Part shown: positions 30,622 through 39,222 of the stretch, one piece after another | How positions within the stretch are numbered: the stretch's first letter is position 1 | Layout: every line of letters begins with the position of its first letter | DNA from: Serratia sarumanii | Lineage (GTDB): Bacteria > Pseudomonadota > Gammaproteobacteria > Enterobacterales > Enterobacteriaceae | Reading direction: 5' to 3' | Length of the DNA: 64,000 nt | Assembly: GCF_029962605.1 (NCBI RefSeq) | Contig: NZ_CP124750.1 | Coordinates: forward strand, 1,178,001 to 1,242,000 | Made by a program: the position numbers and the translations under genes | Notes under the pieces: generated by a model | Seen by the model: only the letters and a program-made list of their open reading frames with translations | Told to the model about the DNA's origin: nothing | The model's database searches: none

Positions 30622-30640
30622 ATTCGCGTCGCGAAAAATA
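30619..30640. promoter_or_regulatory. NagC operator before chiP
   Basis: ATAATTCGCG-T-CGCGAAAAATA: perfect TTCGCG/CGCGAA arms flanked by A/T-rich ends, a good NagC site. NagC repression of chiP is established in E. coli. Confidence 0.6.
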
Positions 30641-30695
30641 GTCTGTCTGTAGCAATTAGTGCTGTGGGAATAACATCTCGTCGGCAATATTTTTT

Positions 30696-30713
30696 ACCCG
30701 TTCGGGTTTTTTA
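30696..30713 (+). terminator. Weak terminator-like hairpin in the chiP leader
   Basis: ACCC-GTTC-GGGT followed by six Ts, about 75 bp before the chiP start. The stem is only 4-5 bp, so any attenuation would be weak. Confidence 0.35.
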
Positions 30714-30767
30714 TTGGCAGTCGTGCAGGGCAGTGGTGAACACAGGCGGCTGCAACTTTTAAGTTAA

Positions 30768-30784
30768 GTCAAAGAGGAATTTCA
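30768..30784 (+). promoter_or_regulatory. ChiX sRNA target site over the chiP ribosome site
   Basis: GTCAAAGAGGAATTTCA is a 17-nt exact complement of the core of E. coli ChiX as I remember it. It contains the AGAGGA ribosome site of chiP, whose ATG is at 30787. ChiX pairing blocks chiP translation in E. coli, Salmonella and Serratia. Confidence 0.85.
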
Positions 30785-30786
30785 AT

Positions 30787-32190
30787 ATGGGTACGCACGG
30801 TGCTCAGCGTAAAACGCTGGCGCTCGCAGTCGCGGGCGCGCTGTTGGGAACAGGGTTTGCCATGGCGCCTGAGGCGAAAGCCGCAGGGTTTATCGATGAT
30901 TCCACGCTGACCGGCGGCATCTATTACTGGCAACGTGAGCGCGACCGTAAAGATCTCAATCCGGACAGCAAGGATTACAACCAATACACCACCAACCTGT
31001 CGCACTCCACCGCCAACCTGAGCCTGGATTTCGCTTCGGGCTACGCCTGGGATATGTTCGGTCTGGACGTCGGTGCCTTCACCGCCATCGAGCTGGCGGA
31101 ATCCAGCGCCAGCGGCCACCCGAACGAGATCGCGTTTTCCTCGAAAAACCGGACCTACGACGAAGACTATTCCGGTGACAAGGGCGGCATCAGCCTGTAC
31201 AAAGCCGCCGCCAAATTCAAATACGGCCCGGTCTGGGCGCGCGCCGGCTATATTCAGCCGAGCGGCCAAACCCTGCTGGCGCCACACTGGAGCTTTATGC
31301 CGGGCACCTATCAGGGGGCCGAAGCCGGCGCCAAGTTCGACTACGGCGATGCCGGTGCGTTGAGCTTCTCCTACATGTGGGCCGACAAATACAAGGCACC
31401 GTGGCATATCGAGGTGGACGACTTCCGCCAGAACGACAGGAAAACCCGCGTCTCCTACCTGCACTCGCTGGGCGCCAAATACGATTTCAAAAACGATCTG
31501 GTGCTGGAAGCCGCCTTCGGCCAGGCGCAGGGATACGTGAATCAATACTTCACTAAAGCGTCTTACAAATTCGATCTGCTGGGCAACCCGCTGACCACCA
31601 GTTACCAGTTCTACGGTGCGGAAGACCGCATCAGCGACAAGAACGATCCAAACAGCATCTACGACGGCCTGGCCTGGCTGCAGGCGCTGACCTTCGGTTA
31701 CACCACCGGGCAGTTCAACTGGCGTCTGGAAGGCACCATGGTCAAGGCGGAAGGCAACCAGGGCTTCTTCCTGCAGCGCATGACCCCAACCTACGCCTCA
31801 TCCAACGGCCGTCTGGACGTGTGGTGGGACAACCGCTCTGACTTTAACGCCAACGGCGAGAAAGCGGTGTACGCCGGCGTGATGTATGACCTCAGCAACT
31901 GGAACCTGCCGGGCATGGCGGTCGGCGGCTCCTACGTTTACGCCTGGGACGCCAAGCCGAGCACCAACCCGATCTACGATCAGAGCCAGCGCCTGAAAGA
32001 GAGCGCCTGGAGCCTGGACGCGATGTACACCATCCAGGAAGGGCGCGCCAAGGGCACGCTGATCAAGCTGCACTACACCCAGTATGACAACCACACCAAC
32101 ATCCCGAGCTGGGGCGGCGGTTACGGCAACATCTTCCAGGACGAGAAAGACGTCAAGTTCATGGTCATCGCGCCATTCACCATCTTCTGA
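30787..32190 (+). CDS. chiP: Chitoporin ChiP
   Basis: Outer-membrane porin of the OprD family that admits chitooligosaccharides. 467 residues. Signal peptide with a cut near residue 32 (APEAKA-AGF); the remainder is rich in aromatic/polar alternations and ends in Phe (FTIF), typical of outer-membrane barrels. Matches E. coli YbfM/ChiP. First gene of chiP-chiQ-chb. Controlled by NagC boxes and a ChiX site. Confidence 0.96.
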   Translation: MGTHGAQRKTLALAVAGALLGTGFAMAPEAKAAGFIDDSTLTGGIYYWQRERDRKDLNPDSKDYNQYTTNLSHSTANLSLDFASGYAWDMFGLDVGAFTAIELAESSASGHPNEIAFSSKNRTYDEDYSGDKGGISLYKAAAKFKYGPVWARAGYIQPSGQTLLAPHWSFMPGTYQGAEAGAKFDYGDAGALSFSYMWADKYKAPWHIEVDDFRQNDRKTRVSYLHSLGAKYDFKNDLVLEAAFGQAQGYVNQYFTKASYKFDLLGNPLTTSYQFYGAEDRISDKNDPNSIYDGLAWLQALTFGYTTGQFNWRLEGTMVKAEGNQGFFLQRMTPTYASSNGRLDVWWDNRSDFNANGEKAVYAGVMYDLSNWNLPGMAVGGSYVYAWDAKPSTNPIYDQSQRLKESAWSLDAMYTIQEGRAKGTLIKLHYTQYDNHTNIPSWGGGYGNIFQDEKDVKFMVIAPFTIF

Positions 32191-32237
32191 TGCGTTCCCC
32201 GGCCTCGCCGCCGGGGGCAAGTTAAGGGAATTCAACG

Positions 32238-32564
32238 ATGAAAAAAATCATGCTGATGTTGGCGGCCGCCGCGGCCTTGAGCGCCTGCGCGCAACCCGCC
32301 GCGCCGCCGGAAGATGCCAAATTGAAGCAGGCTTACAGCGCCTGCATCAACACCGCCGAAGGTTCGCCGGAGCGTCTGCAGCCCTGCAAGGCGGTGCTGA
32401 ACGTGCTGAAGCAAGAGAAGCAGCACCAGCAGTTCGCCGCGCAGGAAACGGTGCGGGTGATGGATTATCAGAACTGCATTATGGCGGTTCACAGCGGCAA
32501 CGGTCAGGCTTACGACGCCAAGTGCGGCAAGCTGTGGCAAGAAATTCGCGATAACAATAATTAA
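32238..32564 (+). CDS. chiQ: ChiQ lipoprotein
   Basis: 108-residue lipoprotein (E. coli YbfN). Signal peptide with lipobox LSAC, lipidated Cys17. The mature part has five or so Cys-containing helical segments (SACIN, LQPCKAV, YQNCIM, DAKCGK) that could form disulfides. Function unknown. Lies 47 bp after chiP; a GC hairpin occupies that gap. AAGGGA ribosome site. Confidence 0.93.
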   Translation: MKKIMLMLAAAAALSACAQPAAPPEDAKLKQAYSACINTAEGSPERLQPCKAVLNVLKQEKQHQQFAAQETVRVMDYQNCIMAVHSGNGQAYDAKCGKLWQEIRDNNN

Positions 32565-32577
32565 GAAGGACAAGAAC

Positions 32578-35235
32578 ATGAACGCATTCAAACTGAGCGC
32601 ATTAGCCGCTTTGACGGCAACGATGGGATTCCTGGGCGGCATGGGAAACGCCATGGCCGATCAACAGCTGGTGGATCAACTGAGTCAGCTGAAGCTGAAC
32701 GTAAAAATGCTGGATAACCGCGCCGGCGAAAACGGCGTGGATTGCGCGGCGCTGGGCGCCGACTGGGCCTCTTGCAACCGGGTGTTGTTCACCCTCAGCA
32801 ACGACGGCCAGGCGATCGACGGCAAAGACTGGGTCATCTATTTCCACAGCCCGCGCCAGACCCTGCGGGTGGACAACGACCAGTTCAAGATAGCTCACCT
32901 CACCGGCGATCTGTACAAGCTGGAGCCGACCGCCAAATTCAGCGGTTTCCCGGCCGGTAAGGCGGTGGAAATTCCAGTGGTGGCCGAATACTGGCAGCTG
33001 TTCAGAAACGACTTCCTGCCGCGCTGGTATGCCACGTCCGGCGACGCCAAGCCGAAAATGCTGGCGAATACCGATACCGAAAATCTGGATCAGTTCGTGG
33101 CGCCGTTCACCGGCGACCAGTGGAAGCGCACCAAGGACGACAAAAATATTCTGATGACGCCGGCTTCGCGCTTTGTCAGCAATGCCGATCTGCAGACGCT
33201 GCCTGCCGGCGCGCTGCGCGGCCAGATCGTGCCGACGCCGATGCAGGTGAAAGTACACGCGCAGGACGCCGATCTGCGTAACGGCGTGGCACCGGATCTG
33301 AGCACGCTGGTCAAGCCGGCGGCGGACGCCGTCAACCAGCGCTTTGCGCTGCTGGGCGTGCCGGTTCAGGCCAACGGCTATCCGATCAAGACCGACATTC
33401 AGCCGGGCAAGTTTAAAGGCGCGATGGCGGTGTCAGGCGCCTATGAGTTGAAAATCGGCAAGAAAGAGGCGCGAGTGATCGGTTTCGATCAGGCCGGGGT
33501 GTTCTACGGGCTGCAGTCGATCCTGTCGTTAGTGCCGAGCGACGGCAGCGGCAAGATCGCCACGCTGGACGCCAGCGATGCGCCGCGCTTCGAGTATCGC
33601 GGCATTTTCCTCGACGTGGCGCGCAACTTCCATAAGAAGGACGCGGTGCTGCGCCTGCTGGATCAGATGGCGGCCTACAAGCTCAACAAATTCCACTTCC
33701 ACCTGAGCGATGACGAAGGCTGGCGCATCGAGATCCCCGGTTTGCCTGAGCTGACGGAAGTCGGCGGCCAGCGCTGCCACGATCTGAGCGAAACCACCTG
33801 CCTGCTGCCGCAGTACGGCCAGGGGCCGGACGTCTACGGGGGCTTCTTCAGCCGTCAGGACTATATCGACATCATCAAATACGCCCAGGCGCGCCAGATT
33901 GAAGTGATCCCGGAGATCGACATGCCGGCGCACGCCCGCGCCGCGGTGGTCTCGATGGAAGCGCGCTATAAAAAGCTGCATGCCGCCGGGAAAGAGCAGG
34001 AGGCCAACGAATTCCGCCTGGTGGATCCGACCGATACCTCCAACACCACCTCCGTGCAGTTCTTTAACCGCCAGAGCTACCTGAACCCGTGCCTGGACTC
34101 TTCCCAGCGCTTTGTCGACAAGGTGATCGGCGAAATCGCCCAGATGCATAAAGAAGCCGGCCAGCCGATCAAGACCTGGCACTTCGGCGGCGACGAAGCG
34201 AAAAACATTCGCCTGGGCGCCGGCTATACCGACAAGGCGAAACCGGAGCCGGGCAAAGGCATCATCGATCAGAGCAACGAAGACAAGCCGTGGGCCAAGT
34301 CGCAGGTGTGCCAGACGATGATCAAAGAAGGCAAGGTGGCCGACATGGAGCACCTGCCGAGCTACTTCGGCCAAGAGGTCAGCAAGCTGGTGAAGGCGCA
34401 CGGCATCGACAGAATGCAGGCCTGGCAGGACGGCCTGAAAGACGCCGAGAGCGCGAAGGCGTTCGCCACCTCGCGCGTGGGCGTCAACTTCTGGGATACC
34501 CTGTACTGGGGCGGTTTCGATAGCGTCAACGACTGGGCCAACAAAGGGTATGAAGTGGTGGTTTCCAACCCGGACTACGTCTATATGGACTTCCCTTACG
34601 AGGTGAACCCGGACGAGCGCGGTTACTACTGGGGCACCCGCTTCAGCGACGAGCGCAAGGTGTTCAGCTTTGCGCCGGACAACATGCCGCAGAACGCGGA
34701 AACCTCGGTCGACCGCGACGGCAACCCCTTCAGCGCCAAGAGCGACAAGCCGTGGCCGGGCGCCTACGGGCTGTCCGCTCAGCTGTGGAGCGAAACCCAG
34801 CGCACCGATCCGCAGATGGAATACATGATCTTCCCACGCGCGCTGTCGGTGGCGGAACGCGCCTGGCACCGCGCCGGTTGGGAGCAGGACTATCGCGCCG
34901 GCCGCGAATACAAAGGAGGGGAAACCCACTTTGTCGATACCAAGGCGCTGGAGAAAGACTGGCTGCGCTTCGCTAATATTCTGGGCCAGCGTGAGCTGGC
35001 CAAGCTGGACAAAGGCGGCGTCGCTTACCGTCTGCCGGTGCCGGGCGCGCGCGTAGCGGGCGGCAAGCTGGAGGCGAATATCGCGCTGCCGGGATTGGGC
35101 ATCGAGTATTCCACCGACGGCGGCAAGCAGTGGCAGCGCTATGACGCCAAGGCCAAACCGGCGGTTTCCGGTGACGTTCAGGTGCGTTCGGTCAGCCCGG
35201 ACGGTAAACGCTACAGCCGCGCCGAGAAGGTTTAA
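32578..35235 (+). CDS. chb: Chitobiase (N-acetyl-beta-hexosaminidase)
   Basis: Periplasmic family 20 glycoside hydrolase that splits chitobiose into two GlcNAc. 885 residues, the same as the crystallised S. marcescens enzyme. Signal peptide of 27 residues (cut after NAMA), N-terminal carbohydrate-binding-like domain, GH20 alpha/beta domain (about 180-335), catalytic barrel (about 335-815) with the Asp539-Glu540 pair in HFGGDEAKN, and a C-terminal immunoglobulin-like domain. Third gene of chiP-chiQ-chb, 13 bp after chiQ with an AGAAGGA ribosome site. E. coli lacks this gene at chiPQ. Confidence 0.97.
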   Translation: MNAFKLSALAALTATMGFLGGMGNAMADQQLVDQLSQLKLNVKMLDNRAGENGVDCAALGADWASCNRVLFTLSNDGQAIDGKDWVIYFHSPRQTLRVDNDQFKIAHLTGDLYKLEPTAKFSGFPAGKAVEIPVVAEYWQLFRNDFLPRWYATSGDAKPKMLANTDTENLDQFVAPFTGDQWKRTKDDKNILMTPASRFVSNADLQTLPAGALRGQIVPTPMQVKVHAQDADLRNGVAPDLSTLVKPAADAVNQRFALLGVPVQANGYPIKTDIQPGKFKGAMAVSGAYELKIGKKEARVIGFDQAGVFYGLQSILSLVPSDGSGKIATLDASDAPRFEYRGIFLDVARNFHKKDAVLRLLDQMAAYKLNKFHFHLSDDEGWRIEIPGLPELTEVGGQRCHDLSETTCLLPQYGQGPDVYGGFFSRQDYIDIIKYAQARQIEVIPEIDMPAHARAAVVSMEARYKKLHAAGKEQEANEFRLVDPTDTSNTTSVQFFNRQSYLNPCLDSSQRFVDKVIGEIAQMHKEAGQPIKTWHFGGDEAKNIRLGAGYTDKAKPEPGKGIIDQSNEDKPWAKSQVCQTMIKEGKVADMEHLPSYFGQEVSKLVKAHGIDRMQAWQDGLKDAESAKAFATSRVGVNFWDTLYWGGFDSVNDWANKGYEVVVSNPDYVYMDFPYEVNPDERGYYWGTRFSDERKVFSFAPDNMPQNAETSVDRDGNPFSAKSDKPWPGAYGLSAQLWSETQRTDPQMEYMIFPRALSVAERAWHRAGWEQDYRAGREYKGGETHFVDTKALEKDWLRFANILGQRELAKLDKGGVAYRLPVPGARVAGGKLEANIALPGLGIEYSTDGGKQWQRYDAKAKPAVSGDVQVRSVSPDGKRYSRAEKV

Positions 35236-35390
35236 GCCCGGTGCAACGGCCTGCTGCCCCGGCGGCAGGCCGTATAACGAAGGGGGAATGCGTCTGCCTT
35301 CGCGCGTGTCGGCGCGGGGCGGACGTTGAAGTGAGAGTAGTACGTGGAGTCGCAGTGCCGCTGCAATTGTGATATTTCATGACATGATTT

Positions 35391-35416
35391 TCCCCGGCTT
35401 GTCCGGGGATTTTTTT
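35391..35416 (+). terminator. chb terminator
   Basis: TCCCCGG-CTTGT-CCGGGGA followed by seven Ts. It ends the chiP-chiQ-chb operon, about 155 bp after the chb stop. Confidence 0.85.
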
Positions 35417-35441
35417 GCCCGTTGCACGGCGGGCATAAAAA

Positions 35442-35470
35442 AACCGCCTCGGTGTGAGGCGGTTTTTCAT
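35442..35470. terminator. Terminator at the fur 3' end
   Basis: AACCGCCTC-GGTGT-GAGGCGGTT flanked by a run of As on the left and Ts on the right, so it works in both directions; it ends fur on the minus strand. Confidence 0.85.
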
Positions 35471-35482
35471 AGCCGGTCAGGC

Positions 35483-35929
35483 TTATTTCTTGTCGTGCAG
35501 CGTTTCGTCTTCACGACAGTCACCGGTTTCGCAGTGGCCGTACAGGTACAGGCTGTGGTTGGTGAGCTTGATGCCGTGCTGCTTGGCGATATCACGCTGG
35601 CGAACTTCGATGGATTCGTCGCTGAATTCAATCACTTTGCCGCAGTCCAGGCAAATCAGGTGATCGTGGTGATGCTGTTGGGTCAGCTCGAACACGGACT
35701 TGCCGCCTTCGAAATTGTGACGTGTCACAATGCCCGCATCGTCAAACTGGTTCAGTACGCGATAAACCGTTGCCAGCCCGATCTCTTCGCCCATATCAAT
35801 CAGTTTTTTGTACAAATCTTCCGCACTGACGTGATGGCATTCCGGATTTTGCAGTACTTCCAGGATTTTGAGTCGCGGAAGCGTGACTTTTAAGCCGGCC
35901 TTCTTCAGTGCGATGTTGTTGTCGGTCAT
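35483..35929 (-). CDS. fur: Ferric uptake regulator Fur
   Basis: Iron-responsive repressor, 148 residues. N-terminal winged helix (VTLPRLKILEVLQ ... YRVLNQF), metal-binding HHHDHLICLDCGKVIEF near 87-103, and a second Cys pair near the C-terminus (CETGDC). Located between chb and fldA, and transcribed after fldA as in E. coli. It has its own TATAAT-containing promoter. Confidence 0.98.
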   Translation of the reverse strand: MTDNNIALKKAGLKVTLPRLKILEVLQNPECHHVSAEDLYKKLIDMGEEIGLATVYRVLNQFDDAGIVTRHNFEGGKSVFELTQQHHHDHLICLDCGKVIEFSDESIEVRQRDIAKQHGIKLTNHSLYLYGHCETGDCREDETLHDKK

Positions 35930-36013
35930 GCGAATTCAGTCCTGTTACTATGCTAATCAAGTTGAGGCGTACTCGCCTGTGGCATCGGTCGGCACAAAGA
36001 GTTAATGCGTCTC

Positions 36014-36019
36014 ATTATA
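36014..36019 (-). promoter_or_regulatory. fur promoter -10 element
   Basis: TATAAT on the minus strand, about 85 bp upstream of the fur start. No good -35 is seen at 17 bp, so an activator may be needed. Confidence 0.5.
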
Positions 36020-36075
36020 GAACCGGTTGTACTAAATAGAAACCGCCGGTTGTTAACAAAGATATAATTGCACTA

Positions 36076-36094
36076 TTGCATGTTTTGCATGCAA
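36076..36094. repeat. Inverted repeat upstream of fur
   Basis: TTGCATG-TTTTG-CATGCAA, perfect 7-bp arms. Possible regulator site about 60 bp upstream of the fur -10. Confidence 0.4.
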
Positions 36095-36195
36095 CGCCTT
36101 GATGGATGGGATAAACCGATATCTCAGTCTACCGTGACGGGGTGGGAAGTTACAAATCTGTAGCTTCTATCGCAGCAATCCCTGCTGCCGATGAC

Positions 36196-36229
36196 GGCCC
36201 TGTGGGCACACTATGCACTTTACAGGGCC
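36196..36229. terminator. Long-loop hairpin after fldA
   Basis: 8-bp stem GGCCCTGT/ACAGGGCC with an 18-nt loop about 30 bp after the fldA stop. The Ts follow it only on the plus strand, so its role for fldA is unclear. Confidence 0.3.
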
Positions 36230-36257
36230 TTTGTTCAACCTTTCGCCAGTGCCGGGC

Positions 36258-36797
36258 TTAGCCGACGATATCGGCCAGGCTCAGCTCTTCGACGATCTGT
36301 TTGACCCAGGCGTCCACGCGCTCGTTGGTCAGCTCCGGCTGGCGGTCTTCGTCGATCGCCAGACCGATGAAGTGGTTGTCGTCCGCCAGGCCTTTGGAGG
36401 CCTCGAAGTGGTAGCCCTTGGTCGGCCAGTGGCCCACGATGGCCGCGCCGCGCGGTTCGATGATGTCGCGGATGGTGCCCATCGCGTCACAGAAGTATTC
36501 CGCGTAGTCTTCCTGGTCGCCGCAGCCGAACAGCGCCACCAGCTTGCCGTTGAAGTCGACTTCTTCCAGCGTCGGGAAGAAATCATCCCAGTCACACTGT
36601 GCTTCACCGTAGTACCAGGTCGGGATACCCAGCAGCAGGATATCGAACCCTTCCAGGTCTTCTTTGCTGCTTTTAGCGATGTCATGCACTTCAGAGACGT
36701 CGTCGCCAAACTGTTTCTGGAGAATTTTCTGGATCATTTTGGCAATGTTTTCGGTATTGCCAGTGTCGCTGCCAAAGAAAATGCCTACAGTAGCCAT
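36258..36797 (-). CDS. fldA: Flavodoxin 1
   Basis: FMN electron carrier for enzymes such as biotin synthase, IspG/IspH and MetH. 179 residues from the ATG at 36797 (MATVGIFFGSDTGNTENIAK). The FMN phosphate loop SDTGNT is at residues 10-15; PTWYYGEAQCDW and GCGDQEDYAEYF are the other flavin contacts. About three residues longer than E. coli FldA after the first helix (IQKILQKQ). Ribosome site weak. Lies between ybfE and fur as in E. coli. Confidence 0.96.
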   Translation of the reverse strand: MATVGIFFGSDTGNTENIAKMIQKILQKQFGDDVSEVHDIAKSSKEDLEGFDILLLGIPTWYYGEAQCDWDDFFPTLEEVDFNGKLVALFGCGDQEDYAEYFCDAMGTIRDIIEPRGAAIVGHWPTKGYHFEASKGLADDNHFIGLAIDEDRQPELTNERVDAWVKQIVEELSLADIVG

Positions 36798-37061
36798 ATC
36801 GCGTATAACCTTTAAATTCAAGTAATTGCATTACTCGACGCCGGCACTGCCGCCGCTGACGCCGATTAAAATGATGCCATGGCAAGAGCCTTTCGCCTCC
36901 GGGGCGGGCGCCGACAGGCGCAGTCTCTAGCCGGTAAATGCGTATCATGCCAGAAAGTGGCGCCGGGGTTTTATCGCATTTATGCGATGCCGGAGAATGA
37001 AGAAAAGCGTGGTCGATCCGGCGTTGTCCTTAACGCCGCGCCGCGCGTGCGGCCGAAGAGA

Positions 37062-37349
37062 TCAATGTTCCGGCTGTTCTTCCGCCAGTTGCGCCAACAG
37101 CATCTGCTCGATGAGTTCGCTGCGGCTGATGTTGCGCTGTTCCGCCAGTTTGTTCAGGGCGTCCACCGCATCCGCGTTGATTTTCAGCTCTACGCGCCGC
37201 AATCCACGCACTTTATCGCGCCGTAACTGATTGCGCTTATTGATTCTAAGCTGTTCATCGCGGGAGAGCGGGTTGGTTTTCGGGCGCCCCGGACGGCGTT
37301 CATCTGCGAACAGATCCAGCGTCGTGCGATCCGTTTGTTCTTTTGCCAT
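37062..37349 (-). CDS. ybfE: LexA-regulated-type protein YbfE
   Basis: 95-residue protein matching E. coli YbfE. Basic N-terminal half with RPGRPKTNPLSRDEQLRINKRNQ, then a ribbon-helix-helix-like segment (RVELKINADAVDALNKLAEQRNISRSELIEQML), suggesting DNA binding. The start at 37349 (MAKEQTDRTTLDLF) matches the family; the upstream in-frame sequence is not conserved. In E. coli it is reported LexA-regulated, but I find no CTGT-N8-ACAG box upstream here. Confidence 0.88.
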   Translation of the reverse strand: MAKEQTDRTTLDLFADERRPGRPKTNPLSRDEQLRINKRNQLRRDKVRGLRRVELKINADAVDALNKLAEQRNISRSELIEQMLLAQLAEEQPEH

Positions 37350-37605
37350 AGGTAGCGGTACTGCAAGGGAGTTTGCATCAAAAAGCGCTCGCACGCTTCC
37401 GGAGGCATCGGTTAACACACTTCGGGCCAATAAACCCTAACCCAAATTCACCCCCGAACCGGCGTTCATGAACGCGCTGGCGCGGCGGCAAAATTATAGC
37501 GCGCCATATTACCCCAGCAGATGGAGCGGCGACAATGCCTAACTGCGGGCTAAACGCGCTAAGCCGTTATCTTTAGCGCGTTTTTTCGCCAGGGGAGCGT
37601 GTTTT

Positions 37606-38379
37606 TCAGGCTTCGTCGAGGAAACGGTGGATGGCGCGCAGCACCGCTTCCGGTTTTTCGGCGTGCACCCAATGGCCGGTGCCGGCGACGACGTGCGCGC
37701 GAGCCTGCGGGAACTGGCGGGCGATGTCTGCACGGTAGCTGTCCTGCACGTACGGCGACAGGCCGCCGCGAATGAACAGGGTCGGGTGCGGCCAGGCCGG
37801 AACTTCCTGCCAGCCGGTGATGTCTTCGTAGCGTGCGATCAGCACCGGCAGGTTGAAGCGCCATTCGCCGTTGTGGAAGGACTTCAGCAGGAACTGGATC
37901 ACGCCTTCTTCCTGCAGGTAGTCGCGCATCAGCTCGGCGGCCGCCTGGCGCTGGGTGATGCCGGCGGCGCTGACGGCCTTCAGCGCGGCGAAAATCTCGT
38001 CGTGGCGGCGGGTCTGGTAATCCACCGGCGCGACGTCGATAACGATCAGCTTGGCGACACGCTCGGGCGCGATGGCGGTCAGCGCCATCGCCGCTTTGCC
38101 GCCCATCGAATGGCCGATGACGATCGCTTTCTCCAGCTGCAGTTCGTCGAGCAGCGCCAGCAGATCCTGTGCCATGGCGGGATAGTTCATGTCGTCGGCG
38201 CGCGGGGAGAGGCCGTGATTGCGCAGATCGACCTTGATCACCGTGTGCTGTTTATGCAGATCGCGCGCCAGCACGCCCAAGTTGTCCAGATTGCCGAACA
38301 GCCCGTGGATCAGCAGCACCGGCAGCGCGTCTGACTCGGCGGCCAGCAGTTGATAATGTAATTTCATGGCGAAGTTCAT
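37606..38379 (-). CDS. ybfF: Alpha/beta-hydrolase esterase YbfF
   Basis: 257-residue esterase of the alpha/beta-hydrolase fold; E. coli YbfF hydrolyses short acyl esters and acyl-CoA in vitro. Nucleophile in GHSMGGK near residue 93, oxyanion region HGLFG near 25, acid/His in the C-terminal GTGHWVHAEKP. A second ATG 12 bp downstream (MKLHYQ) matches the E. coli start; neither has a clear ribosome site. Divergent from seqA. Confidence 0.93.
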   Translation of the reverse strand: MNFAMKLHYQLLAAESDALPVLLIHGLFGNLDNLGVLARDLHKQHTVIKVDLRNHGLSPRADDMNYPAMAQDLLALLDELQLEKAIVIGHSMGGKAAMALTAIAPERVAKLIVIDVAPVDYQTRRHDEIFAALKAVSAAGITQRQAAAELMRDYLQEEGVIQFLLKSFHNGEWRFNLPVLIARYEDITGWQEVPAWPHPTLFIRGGLSPYVQDSYRADIARQFPQARAHVVAGTGHWVHAEKPEAVLRAIHRFLDEA

Positions 38380-38534
38380 ACTGAGAGAGATTCAGATTAG
38401 GGTATCATGATTGAATCGCACGATGAATCATGCGGAATTTTCGCGGCGCGGGCTTGGCAGTGCCGGCTATAGGTATTAGTCTGCATTTGCCGTCCGGAGG
38501 CACATTGTTGTGTTCGCCCCAGCGCTTTTAACCT

Positions 38535-38540
38535 TATAAT
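38535..38540 (+). promoter_or_regulatory. seqA promoter -10 element
   Basis: Perfect TATAAT about 65 bp upstream of the seqA ATG, with no good -35 at 17 bp. Confidence 0.45.
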
Positions 38541-38603
38541 CCCATGGCTTGAATGCAGGATCTGGCTTCAGGTTCTAAGTAGAAAAAACAGTATTGGATA
38601 AAG

Positions 38604-39146
38604 ATGAAAACTATTGAAGTCGACGAAGAGCTTTACCGTTATATTGCCAGCCACACGCAACACATCGGTGAAAGCGCGTCCGATATTTTACGCCGCATGT
38701 TGAAATTCACCGCCGGGCAGCCGGTGCGCGCGTTGCCTGCCGCCAGTGCCCCGCAGTCCGTCGAGCTGGAAAAAGCGGCGCCGGCGCAGCGTCCGCGCGA
38801 TCGCGTGCGCGCCATGCGTGAGCTGCTGTTATCGGATGAATACGCCGAGCAGAACAAAGCGGTCAACCGTTTCATGCTGGTGCTGTCCACGCTGTACACC
38901 CTCGATGCCGCCGGTTTCGCCGCCGCCACCGAGGCGTTGACCGGCCGTACCCGCACCTATTTCGCCGGCGATCAGCAGACCCTGCTGGCCAACGGCACGC
39001 ATACCAAGCCGAAGCATGTACCGGGCACCCCTTACTGGGTGATCACCAATACCAATACCGGCCGCAAACGCAGCATGATCGAACACATCATGCAGGCGAT
39101 GCAGTTCCCGGCGGAACTGATCGAGAAAGTTTGCGGTACCGTCTAA
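38604..39146 (+). CDS. seqA: Replication initiation negative regulator SeqA
   Basis: Binds hemimethylated GATC sites, sequesters oriC and organises new DNA. 180 residues. N-terminal oligomerisation domain ([17 protein letters not shown]) and C-terminal DNA-binding domain (about 65-180) containing the [16 protein letters not shown] segment. Upstream of pgm as in E. coli, with a 76-bp gap; likely cotranscribed. Confidence 0.97.
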   Translation: MKTIEVDEELYRYIASHTQHIGESASDILRRMLKFTAGQPVRALPAASAPQSVELEKAAPAQRPRDRVRAMRELLLSDEYAEQNKAVNRFMLVLSTLYTLDAAGFAAATEALTGRTRTYFAGDQQTLLANGTHTKPKHVPGTPYWVITNTNTGRKRSMIEHIMQAMQFPAELIEKVCGTV

Positions 39147-39222
39147 TTTAGCGAACAGCCCGTCATGCTGGCCGTGCGCGACGTATTGCCCGGTCACCGA
39201 CAGGGATGAGGGAGATATGTCG

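Larger units (their letters stand above)
30209..30786. other. glnS-chiP intergenic region and chiP leader
   Basis: 578 bp. After the glnS terminator come A/T-rich sequences with NagC-like boxes (30389-30413, 30619-30640), a candidate promoter (30591-30621), a leader of about 150 nt with a small hairpin followed by Ts (30696-30713), and a ChiX pairing site covering the chiP ribosome site. No gene is convincing; a 61-codon minus-strand frame at 30502-30687 overlaps the promoter elements. Confidence 0.6.
35930..36257. other. fldA-fur intergenic region
   Basis: 328 bp. Contains a perfect TATAAT -10 for fur on the minus strand (36014-36019), an inverted repeat TTGCATG-N5-CATGCAA (36076-36094) and an 8-bp stem near fldA (36196-36229). 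I looked for a uof-like leader frame overlapping the fur start and found none. Confidence 0.5.

Noticed and set aside
30502..30687. 61-codon minus-strand frame upstream of chiP
   Set aside because: Overlaps the chiP promoter and NagC box; no ribosome site and no similarity to anything known to me.
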